This document shows, one piece after another, positions 1-5,434 of a DNA stretch of 5,434 nucleotides; positions within the stretch are counted from its first letter, which is position 1; each line of letters starts with the position of its first letter. A program made the position numbers and the translations under genes. Location of the stretch: positions 1 through 5,434 of the forward strand of contig JAGSPR010000436.1 of NCBI GenBank assembly GCA_018262455.1. Direction: 5' to 3'. The DNA is from Deltaproteobacteria bacterium. GTDB lineage: Bacteria > Myxococcota > Polyangia > Haliangiales > Haliangiaceae. The notes under the pieces were generated by a model. The model had not been told where the DNA came from. It saw only the letters and a program-made list of their open reading frames with translations, and searched no databases.

Positions 1-1
1 G

Positions 2-2485
2 GTCCAGAGCTCGTTCCCGCCGGGCGTCGAGGCCGTGACCGTCTATGACCGCAGCGAGCTGATCAAGCACTCGGTCTCCACGCTCACCGTCAACCTGCTC
101 CAGATCCTCGGCGTCGTCGTGGTGGTGATCTTCGTGTTCCTGTTCCACGTGCGGTCCGCGCTCGTCGCCGCGATCACGCTCCCGACCGCGACGGCCGCGA
201 CGTTCGTGACGTTCTACTACCTGGGGATCTCGATCAACATCATGTCGCTCGCCGGCATCATCCTGGCGCTCGGCGACATGGTCGATTCGGCGTGCGTGCT
301 CGTCGAGAACGCGCACCGACGGATCGAGGAGGCGGAGCGCGAAGCCACCAAGCTCAGCCGGACCGAGATCATCATCAAGTCGGCGCGCGAGCTCGGCCCG
401 TCGATGTTCGGGGCCCTGCTCGTGCTCACGATCGCGTTCTTGCCGGTGTTCGTGCTGCAGGGCGAGGAGGGCCGGCTGTTCCGGCCGCTGGCGCTCGCGA
501 AGACGTTCTCGATGGCGTTCGCGTCGATCTTCTCGATCACCCTGGTGCCCGCGCTCATGGTCACCCTGCTGCGCGGCAAGATCACGCCCGAGCGCAAGAA
601 CCCGGTGAACCGGCTGTGCATCGCGCTGTACCGGCCGCTGCTCCGTGCCTGCTTGCGTACCCGTCACGTCTTGATCGTCGCCGCGGTGGCGGTCGTGATC
701 GTCACGATCTATCCGATGACCCGACTCGGCTCGGAGTTCATGCCGCCGCTCTACGAGGAAGACCTGCTGTACATGCCGATCACGGTGCCCGGCATCTCGA
801 TCGAGGAGGCCAAGCGGCTGTTGCAGTGGCAGGACCAGCAGATCAAGCGGGTGCCGGAGGTCGAGCGGGTGTTCGGCAAGACCGGCCGCGCCGAGACCTC
901 GCTCGATCCGGCGCCGCTCTCGATGTTCGAGACGATCGTGCACCTGAGGCCGCGCGACCAGTGGCGCCCGGGCAAGAAGCTGGCAGACCTCATCGCCGAG
1001 CTCGAGCACGTGACGAGCACGCCCGGCGTGCAGGGCGCATGGACGATGCCGATCAAGGCGCGCATCGACATGCTGTCGACCGGGATTCGCACACCGATCG
1101 GCGTCAAAGTGTTCGGCCCGGATCTCGAGGTGATCACGAAGATCAACGATGACCTCGAGCGCGTCCTGCGCACCGTGCCTCATACCCGCAGTGTCTACGC
1201 CGAGCGCGAGCTGGGCGGGTTCTTTCTCGACGTCGTGCCGGATCGCGAGGCGATCGCCCGGTACGGCCTCAGCGTGCGCGACGTGCTCGATGTCGTCGAG
1301 ACCTCGATCGGGGGCATGGACGTCGCCACCACCTACGAGGGCCGGGAGCGGTTCAAGATCAACGTGCGCTACCCGCGCGAGCTGCGCGACAACCTCGACG
1401 CGATCCGCAACGTGCTCGTGCCGATCGCACCCCTGTCCCCGCTCGCGCTCCCTGCGACGGGTCAGCCGTGGACCGAACCGTCGATGGAGCCGGCGGCCCG
1501 CGCTGCGTCAGGCGGCATGACTGGGATGGCCAGCACCGGCACCGAGGCTTCGCCCGGCGGCGACATGGCCGAGCAAGCCGGTGGTGGGACGCGCGCGACC
1601 GCCGCGGCCGCGGCGAGCGCTGCGTTCGTCCCACTCGGACAGCTCGCCACGATCGAGCCCGTGATGGGACCGCCGATGATCAAGAGCGAGATGGGGCAGA
1701 TCACCGGGTGGACGTACGTCGACATCGACTCCAGCGACATCGGCGGCTACGTCGAGACCGCGAAGCAGCGCGTCGAGCGCGAGATCACGATCCCGCCTGG
1801 CTACCTCGTCAAGTGGACCGGCCAGTACGAGCTCCTGGAGCGCGTGCACGCGCGGATGGCGTTCGTCCTCCCGCTCACGATCCTCCTCGTGTTCGGGATC
1901 CTCTACCTCAACTTCCGAGGCGCCGCGCAGGCGTTGATCGTGATGGCGAGCGTGCCGTTCGCGGCGGTCGGCGCGATCTGGACCCTGTGGATCGCCGGGT
2001 TCAACACCTCGATCGCCGTGTGGGTCGGCATGATCGCGCTACTCGGCGTCGCGGCGGAGACCGCGAGCGTCATGGTCGTGTACCTCGATGAAGCCTGGGT
2101 CGCCGGACGGGCCGCGGGCACGATCACGACGGTCCCGGAGCTCGCCACCGCCGCGCTCGACGCAGGCGGCAAGCGCGTCCGTCCGATGCTGATGACCGTG
2201 CTCACCAACGTGTTCGGGCTGTTGCCGATCCTGCTCGACGATGGGGTGGGCTCCGATGTTGCCAAGCGGATCGCGGCCCCGATGTGGGGAGGCCTCGTCT
2301 CGCTCACGATCCTCACGCTACTCGTGATCCCGGCGATCTATGTCGTGTGGCGAAGCTTCCACCTGGGCCCCCACAAGGGGGGCCCTTCCCGTGAGGTGAT
2401 GTCGATCCTTGCTCCGCTGCGGACCGACATCGATCGATGCGGCTCGGGCCCCCGGAAGCGCCCGACCGGCACGCTCGGGGAGTGA
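2..2485 (+). CDS. cusA: CusA-type heavy-metal RND efflux permease, 5' partial
   Basis: This is the inner-membrane proton-driven pump subunit of a tripartite RND efflux system, which moves metal ions from periplasm or cytoplasm towards the outside. The frame is open from the window edge; the GTG at 35 is internal, since the upstream codons read SSFPPGVEAVTVYDRSEL, a typical RND stretch. About 827 residues are visible, so roughly the first 310 of a ~1040-residue CusA are missing. Family landmarks counted from position 35: the TM4 motif GDMVDSACVLVENAHRRIEE with Asp84 and Glu91, EFMPPLYEEDLLYMP near 233-247, RIDMLSTGIRTPIGVKV near 343-359, and the last TM segment ending VIPAIYVVWR. The residue six before Asp84 is Ala, as in CusA-like Cu(I)/Ag(I) pumps, whereas CzcA-like divalent pumps have a second Asp. 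Two oddities are a ~65-residue Ala/Gly/Met-bearing insertion (1430-1624) and an unusual ~40-residue C-terminal tail. The family call is firm; Cu/Ag specificity is inferred. Confidence 0.95.
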   Translation, partial: VQSSFPPGVEAVTVYDRSELIKHSVSTLTVNLLQILGVVVVVIFVFLFHVRSALVAAITLPTATAATFVTFYYLGISINIMSLAGIILALGDMVDSACVLVENAHRRIEEAEREATKLSRTEIIIKSARELGPSMFGALLVLTIAFLPVFVLQGEEGRLFRPLALAKTFSMAFASIFSITLVPALMVTLLRGKITPERKNPVNRLCIALYRPLLRACLRTRHVLIVAAVAVVIVTIYPMTRLGSEFMPPLYEEDLLYMPITVPGISIEEAKRLLQWQDQQIKRVPEVERVFGKTGRAETSLDPAPLSMFETIVHLRPRDQWRPGKKLADLIAELEHVTSTPGVQGAWTMPIKARIDMLSTGIRTPIGVKVFGPDLEVITKINDDLERVLRTVPHTRSVYAERELGGFFLDVVPDREAIARYGLSVRDVLDVVETSIGGMDVATTYEGRERFKINVRYPRELRDNLDAIRNVLVPIAPLSPLALPATGQPWTEPSMEPAARAASGGMTGMASTGTEASPGGDMAEQAGGGTRATAAAAASAAFVPLGQLATIEPVMGPPMIKSEMGQITGWTYVDIDSSDIGGYVETAKQRVEREITIPPGYLVKWTGQYELLERVHARMAFVLPLTILLVFGILYLNFRGAAQALIVMASVPFAAVGAIWTLWIAGFNTSIAVWVGMIALLGVAAETASVMVVYLDEAWVAGRAAGTITTVPELATAALDAGGKRVRPMLMTVLTNVFGLLPILLDDGVGSDVAKRIAAPMWGGLVSLTILTLLVIPAIYVVWRSFHLGPHKGGPSREVMSILAPLRTDIDRCGSGPRKRPTGTLGE
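1430..1624 (+). other. Low-complexity insertion in the CusA periplasmic domain
   Basis: About 65 codons rich in Ala, Gly, Pro, Ser and Thr, with four Met residues (SMEP, GGMTGMAS, GDMAEQ), interrupt the second periplasmic porter region. The insertion lies between RNVLVPIA and FVPLGQLATIEPVMGPP. In typical CusA proteins these two flanks are joined by only a few residues. The stretch stays in frame and has no recognisable fold, so it is probably a flexible loop on the periplasmic face. The methionines could bind soft metal, but that is inference. The boundaries are set by eye from family memory and may be off by several residues. Confidence 0.65.
2365..2385 (+). terminator. Perfect 8-bp GC hairpin inside the cusA 3' end
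   Basis: GGGCCCCC (2365-2372) and GGGGGCCC (2378-2385) are exact reverse complements around a 5-nt loop, ACAAG. The stem is entirely G/C and should be very stable in RNA. It sits 100 nt before the cusA stop codon, just after the last transmembrane segment is encoded. Only two T residues follow, so it is not a canonical intrinsic terminator. It could attenuate transcription, stabilise the upstream mRNA against 3' decay, or be the relic of a terminator that cusA now reads through. A smaller palindrome, GAAGCTTC, lies just upstream at 2352-2359. Confidence 0.5.
2428..2439. repeat. 12-bp perfect palindrome CATCGATCGATG
   Basis: The 12 bases are identical to their reverse complement, and the symmetry stops on both sides. 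The site lies within the codons of the cusA C-terminal tail, about 100 bp before the next gene. It could be an operator half-site pair for a dimeric regulator, but GATC/CGAT-rich words are common in this window, so chance is a real alternative. Confidence 0.25.
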
Positions 2486-2529
2486 CCCGGTCCCAAGCTG
2501 GCGCGCGCTCCCGCAGCGGGCGTATACAT

Positions 2530-2533
2530 GGAG
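2530..2533 (+). promoter_or_regulatory. Ribosome binding site GGAG for the fusion gene
   Basis: GGAG lies five bases before the TTG at 2539. It decides the start chosen here. The in-frame GTGs at 2533 and 2536 overlap this motif or sit too close to it. Another in-frame GTG at 2482 overlaps the cusA stop (GTGA) and would add 19 residues to the n-region; it cannot be excluded. Confidence 0.5.
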
Positions 2534-2538
2534 TGGTG

Positions 2539-4260
2539 TTGCCCCTGCGCGTCGCCCTGTTGCTGCTGCCGATGATCGCGTGGGATCTCCCCAGTGCGAT
2601 CGCCGGTGGTTGAGCGGGTTGAAGCAATCCGAACCTCCCGGTCGGGGGGACCGAAACCAGCGACATCGAGGTCGGGCGCCTCACGCTCGATCTGACGGCG
2701 GTCGGCAGCACGGCCGATGCGACCCATGATGCGATCGAGACGATCGTCGGTGGGACGCCGTCGACGGTCATCCACGACCAGCACCTCGTCAACAGCGAGT
2801 CGCGGATCGCTGCGGAGCTCGGCATCGCCAGCTGGTTCGCCGCGGGCCTCGTGGTGCCGTTCCGCGTGTTCCACACCTCGATCCGCTACCTCGATCCCAG
2901 CGGGCAACCGGTCGCGATCGAGGACCCGTTCATCCATCACCACGACGAGACGCTCAGCGGCCTGGGCGATCCGTGGCTGCTTGGCCGAGCCGCGAAGATC
3001 CTCGAGGGCTTCACCCTCGGCGTCCGCCTCGGCGTCGCCGTCCCGCTGGGCCGGACCGAGCCGGATCCGTTCATGCTCGGCGACCTGGGCGTGGCGCACG
3101 AGCACTCCCAGTTCGGCAGCGGCACGTTCGAGCCACTCGTCGGCGTGGATGCCGCCCGCGTGATCGCCGGTGTGCGCGTCGATGCGTTTGCGCTGTCCGT
3201 GCAATCGCTCTATGCGAACGGCCATGGCTATCAGGCGGGCGATCGCTATGCCGCGGGCATCGGAGCGGCGTCCGCGCTGGGCACCAAGCAATTCCGGTTC
3301 CGCGCCACGTTCGAGGGTCAGCACGAGACCGCGGAGACCTGGCACGGCGTGACGCATACCGACGAAGGCAATACCGGCCGCACCGATCTGCTCGGCGGCC
3401 TCGAGGCCACCTGGCGCGTCACCGACGACTGGCACCTCGGGGCGTCCGCGAAGCTTCCGGTCTACACCCATGTCCAGGGCGGGCAGCTCGATGGCTCGCT
3501 GTTCGTGGGCATCAGCATCGGCATGCAGGCCCGGCTGTTCGAAGGTGATGACGAACACCATCACCACGATCACGATCACGATCACCACGATGACCAGGTC
3601 GCCCTGCCCGGCAACTGGACTGGACTCGACCTCGAGGACGCCACCACCGATGGCAGCGCAGTCCCGCTCGTGCCGGTGCCGGGCAAGATCACGGTGTTCG
3701 ACTTCTGGGCGACGTGGTGCAAACCCTGCCGCGTCGTCGATCACGAGCTCGCCGAGGTCGTGCGCAGGCATCCGGACGACTTCGCGGTCCGCAAGGTCAA
3801 CGTCGTCGACACCGACTCCCCCGCGTCCGTTGCGTACCTCGGCGACCACACGCTGCCCCACCTCAAGGTGTTTGGCCGCGACGGCAAGCTGCTGTGGGAA
3901 CACTCCGCGCCTCCGCTCGTGCTCACCAGCGAGGTCGAGCGGCTGGTGACCGGCGCCCCCAGGCCCCGCGTGCCCCAGGTCGCCGGCTCCAGGCGCATCG
4001 AGATCACGGTGACCGACGCGGGGTTCGTGCCCGCGCACGTCGAGGTTCCGCGCGGCCAGCCGGTCACCCTGGTGTTCACGCGCAGGTCCGACAAGACCTG
4101 TGCCATCGACGTTCACCTCGTCCTGCCCGATGGCGCCCGGATCGACGAGCAGCTCCCCCTGGGCACCCCGGTCGAGATTCCACTCCAGCTCGATCGTGCG
4201 GGTGAGATCACGTACGCGTGCGGCATGGACATGATCCACGGGACGATCGAGGCCCGATGA
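2539..4260 (+). CDS. Candidate selenoprotein: outer-membrane barrel-thioredoxin-cupredoxin fusion
   Basis: The frame codes for 573 residues if TGA 2611 and TGA 2620 are read through. Residues 1-22 are a signal peptide (MPLRVALLLLPMIAWDLPSAIA) with a likely cut after AIA. Residues 25-28 are U-A-G-U, spaced like CxxC. Residues ~50-334 look like an outer-membrane beta-barrel: alternating strands, GLGDPWLLGRAAKI, VAVPLGRTEPDP, and a last strand ending in Phe. Residues 340-352 are HHHHDHDHDHHDD. Residues ~378-465 form a thioredoxin fold with WC394KPC397 and a cis-Pro-like TLPHLKVF. Residues 485-573 form a cupredoxin-like domain with Cys521 and a CGMDM motif (Cys561, Met563, Met565). The barrel would be in the outer membrane with both ends in the periplasm. 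The position behind cusA suggests soft-metal handling. Without recoding, translation would stop after 24 residues, or restart around GTG 2851 without a signal peptide. Domain calls are good; the Sec reading is an inference. Confidence 0.75.
2611..2622 (+). other. Two in-frame TGA codons, candidate selenocysteines (U-A-G-U)
   Basis: TGA 2611-2613 and TGA 2620-2622 are separated by GCG GGT. Upstream the same frame encodes a textbook signal peptide. Downstream it is open for 545 codons with third positions mostly G or C. No TAA or TAG interrupts this frame. Both TGAs fall where a two-Cys redox or metal motif would be plausible, at mature residues 3 and 6. All four genes in the window end in TGA, so TGA is a normal stop here and decoding would have to be site-specific. 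The alternative is two nonsense mutations in a decaying 5' end. Confidence 0.6.
2614..2661 (+). promoter_or_regulatory. SECIS-like hairpin after the TGA codons
   Basis: The core is CGGTC (2639-2643) paired with GACCG (2649-2653) around the loop GGGGG (2644-2648). The first loop base is 21 nt after the second TGA and 30 nt after the first. Bacterial SECIS elements lie within the coding sequence just after UGA, have a short apical stem-loop with G among the first loop bases, and have the loop roughly 16-37 nt from the UGA. Both TGAs meet this. A possible outer stem joins GGTT (2617-2620) with AACC (2655-2658), extended by GC (2614-2615) with GC (2660-2661); this would place the second UGA at the base of the hairpin. 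The large internal gap makes the outer stem uncertain, and no bulged U is evident in the apical stem. Confidence 0.5.
3556..3594 (+). repeat. CAC/GAT repeat encoding a His/Asp-rich linker
   Basis: Codons CAC, CAT and GAT alternate, with CACGAT repeated three times in tandem at 3565-3582. They encode eight His and five Asp (HHHHDHDHDHHDD). The run joins the end of the barrel to the thioredoxin domain, so it should lie in the periplasm. Such stretches bind Cu, Zn or Ni in many metal-handling proteins. The tandem hexamers suggest growth by slippage, so the length may vary between strains. Confidence 0.85.
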
Positions 4261-4280
4261 ACTACGCTGTCTCGTCATGA
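4257..4280 (+). promoter_or_regulatory. Seven-codon mini-ORF bridging two genes by ATGA overlaps
   Basis: ATG 4257 overlaps the stop of the fusion gene as ATGA (4257-4260). Its frame reads MNYAVSS and ends at TGA 4278-4280, which overlaps the ATG of the next gene as a second ATGA (4277-4280). GAGG at 4249-4252 lies four bases before ATG 4257, while the next gene has no Shine-Dalgarno of its own. This arrangement would let ribosomes terminate and reinitiate twice, coupling translation of the two cupredoxin-bearing genes. The peptide itself is probably meaningless. Confidence 0.45.
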
Positions 4281-4630
4281 AGTGGCTCTCCTTCGCCCTC
4301 GTTGCCTGGGTCGCGGCCAGCGCGGCCGCCGACCCCAAGCCCGCTCCCACGCCGGCGCCCACCCGCCTCCAGATCCAGGTCACGAAGCGCGGCTTCGAGC
4401 CCGACGAGATCTCGGTTCCTGCGCGGACGCCGGTGACGCTCGTGTTCACTCGCAAGACCGAGTCGACGTGCACCAAGTCCGTGGTCGTCAAGCTGGACGA
4501 CGGCAAGCAGATCGAGCGCGAGCTCCCGCTCGACAAGCCCGTCGAGATCCTGGTGACGTTCCCGAAGCCCGGCAAGCTCGGCTACGCGTGCAGCATGGAC
4601 ATGAACAAGGGCGTGATCGTCGTCAACTGA
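4277..4630 (+). CDS. Exported small cupredoxin-like protein
   Basis: The 117-residue protein has a signal peptide (MKWLSFALVAWVAASAAA, probably cut before DPKP), then a short Pro/Ala linker, then one cupredoxin-like domain at residues 29-117. It aligns without gaps to the C-terminal domain of the preceding fusion protein, with about 40 identities in 89 positions by hand count. Shared are GFxP, PVTLVFTR, a Cys in TC (Cys65 here), ELPL/QLPL, PVEI and YAC-x-MDM (Cys105, Met107, Met109). The conserved Cys and Met residues are candidate Cu(I)/Cu(II) ligands. It is likely a soluble periplasmic metal carrier beside the efflux pump, filling a CusF-like role, although CusF itself has a different fold. 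It starts 16 nt after the upstream stop with no clear ribosome site, consistent with coupling. Its 3' end overlaps the convergent gene by 8 bases. Confidence 0.85.
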   Translation: MKWLSFALVAWVAASAAADPKPAPTPAPTRLQIQVTKRGFEPDEISVPARTPVTLVFTRKTESTCTKSVVVKLDDGKQIERELPLDKPVEILVTFPKPGKLGYACSMDMNKGVIVVN

Positions 4631-5434
4631 GCGCGAAGCTGCGCCGCTCGCCCTCGCGCAGCTCGTGGATCACGTCGCGGAGCCCGATCTTGATCGACGG
4701 CGTCTCGCAGCGCGCCACGCTCACCTCGACGTCGTGCGGCGAGATCGCGAGCTCGAGCGTGTGCGCGCGGTAGCGGACCAGCAGCGACAGCCGGCGCACG
4801 CCGATGGGTAATCGCGGGTTGATCCAGAGCACGCCTTCCCGGAGCTCGAGCCCGGTGTAGCACCGCTGCAGCAGATCGACGGACCCTGCCATGGCGCCCA
4901 GGTGGATGCCCTCGCGGGTGGTGCCATGCTGGATGTCGGCGACATCGCTGACGAGCGCCTCCTGGAACACCTCCCACGACAGCGGCCGGGCCGATCGAGC
5001 GAGCACCCAGGCGTGCGCTACCCGACTGAGGGTCGAGCCGTCACTCGTGCGATGCAGGTAGTAGTCGATCGTCCGAGGAATCGCGGCGCTGTCGAACGGA
5101 TAGCTCAGCCGCTCGAACAGGGCGCGCAGCTCCTCCGCCGAGAACAGGAAGAACAGCATCAGGACGTCGGCCTGCTTGGACAGCTTGTAGCGGTTCGGGC
5201 TATCGCTCTCGGACTCCAGGATCAGATCGAGCCGGTGGATGTCGCCGTAGCGGGCGCGGTAGCCGTCCCAGTCGAGCTCGATCAGCTGATCGTAGCCCTC
5301 GAACTGCGCCAGCATCCCGTCCTCGAGGAACACGAGCCGCATCTTGTGGCTGATCGCGTCCCACTGGGCGATCTCGTCGTCCCCGAGCGCGAGCTCCTCG
5401 CAGAGCTCGCGGCGGCGATCGTGCGGCAAGACGG
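4623..5434 (-). CDS. GH65 glycoside phosphorylase/hydrolase, C-terminal part
   Basis: The visible ~270 residues are the C-terminal half of a glycoside hydrolase family 65 enzyme; the family includes maltose, trehalose, kojibiose and nigerose phosphorylases, which cleave alpha-glucosides with inorganic phosphate in the cytoplasm. Recognisable motifs are QFEGYDQL, KQADVLMLFFLFS (Lys-Gln coded at 5172-5177), TSDGSTLSRVAHAWVLAR and HGTTREGIHLGAMAG (about 4885-4927). Of these, KQADV and the TxEGIH segment form part of the conserved phosphate/sugar pocket. The last ~60 residues match the small beta-rich C-terminal domain of the family. The catalytic Glu region lies outside the window, so substrate and phosphorylase-versus-hydrolase activity cannot be judged. 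The frame is open to the right edge; the TTG at 5429 is internal. It is convergent with the metal genes and probably unrelated to them. Confidence 0.93.
   Translation of the reverse strand, partial: VLPHDRRRELCEELALGDDEIAQWDAISHKMRLVFLEDGMLAQFEGYDQLIELDWDGYRARYGDIHRLDLILESESDSPNRYKLSKQADVLMLFFLFSAEELRALFERLSYPFDSAAIPRTIDYYLHRTSDGSTLSRVAHAWVLARSARPLSWEVFQEALVSDVADIQHGTTREGIHLGAMAGSVDLLQRCYTGLELREGVLWINPRLPIGVRRLSLLVRYRAHTLELAISPHDVEVSVARCETPSIKIGLRDVIHELREGERRSFALS

Noticed and set aside
2523..2528. TATACA as a -10 promoter element
   Set aside because: It lies directly before the ribosome site and start codon, leaving almost no leader, and no -35-like hexamer is seen at the right distance.
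2529..2576. Short Cys-rich ORF starting at ATG 2529 (MEWCCPCASPCCCCR)
   Set aside because: The cysteines come from reading the leucine codons of the signal peptide (CTG TTG CTG CTG) in another frame. It stops after 15 codons and has no ribosome site.
2611..2622. Reassigned genetic code, with TGA as Trp or Gly
   Set aside because: All four genes in the window end in TGA, and Trp is encoded by TGG throughout. Only site-specific recoding or mutation remains.
2851..4260. GTG 2851 as the true start of the fusion gene
   Set aside because: It would begin inside a barrel strand, with no signal peptide and no good ribosome site, while coding-like sequence continues in frame upstream.
2338..4575. 745-codon open frame on the minus strand opposite the fusion and cupredoxin genes
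   Set aside because: Its translation has no recognisable domain, and its His/Asp/Arg/Val-rich makeup is what the reverse of a GC-rich gene gives. The plus strand encodes clear domains over the same span. GC3 bias makes such long antisense frames common.
4623..5429. TTG 5429 as the start of the GH65 gene
   Set aside because: The frame stays open to the window edge, and the protein would lack the N-terminal and catalytic regions of the family, so the gene is simply cut by the edge.
1..5434. tRNA, rRNA, CRISPR array, insertion sequence ends or attachment sites
   Set aside because: None was seen. The only tandem repeat is the short His/Asp codon run, and the gene content is contiguous without long gaps.

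Overview
The window is strongly GC-rich, with G or C at most third codon positions. It reads like a Gram-negative deltaproteobacterial or myxococcal-type genome: long genes, GTG/TTG starts, a fused outer-membrane protein and a GH65 phosphorylase nearby. That placement is an inference from style, since there is no marker gene here.

Layout. (1) Positions 2-2485 (+) hold the C-terminal four-fifths of a CusA-type heavy-metal RND efflux pump, cut by the left edge. (2) Positions 2539-4260 (+) hold a long exported fusion protein: signal peptide, outer-membrane beta-barrel, histidine-rich linker, thioredoxin domain with WCKPC, and a cupredoxin-like domain. Ordinary gene calling would start it near 2851 and lose about 100 residues, because two in-frame TGA codons (2611 and 2620) sit just after the signal peptide. 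(3) Positions 4277-4630 (+) hold a small exported protein that is a stand-alone copy of the same cupredoxin-like domain. (4) Positions 4623-5434 (-) hold the C-terminal part of a GH65 sugar phosphorylase, convergent with the others and cut by the right edge.

Main point. The two TGAs are spaced as U-x-x-U (TGA GCG GGT TGA), directly after a predicted signal-peptidase site. The same reading frame is open and coding-like on both sides. A hairpin with a G-rich apical loop lies 21 and 30 nt downstream of the two TGAs, within the range described for bacterial SECIS elements. I therefore propose an unannotated selenoprotein with two selenocysteines in a CxxC-like motif, in an operon for copper/silver-type (soft metal) handling. 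Two nonsense mutations in a decayed gene are the main alternative.

How the genes may work together (inference). The RND pump moves monovalent soft metal out of the periplasm. The barrel fusion could put an outer-membrane channel, a metal-binding histidine stretch, a thiol/selenol redox pair, a thioredoxin and a cupredoxin in one polypeptide. The small cupredoxin could be a soluble periplasmic metal carrier, the job CusF does elsewhere. Genes 2 and 3 look translationally coupled through a seven-codon mini-ORF. The GH65 gene looks like an unrelated neighbour.
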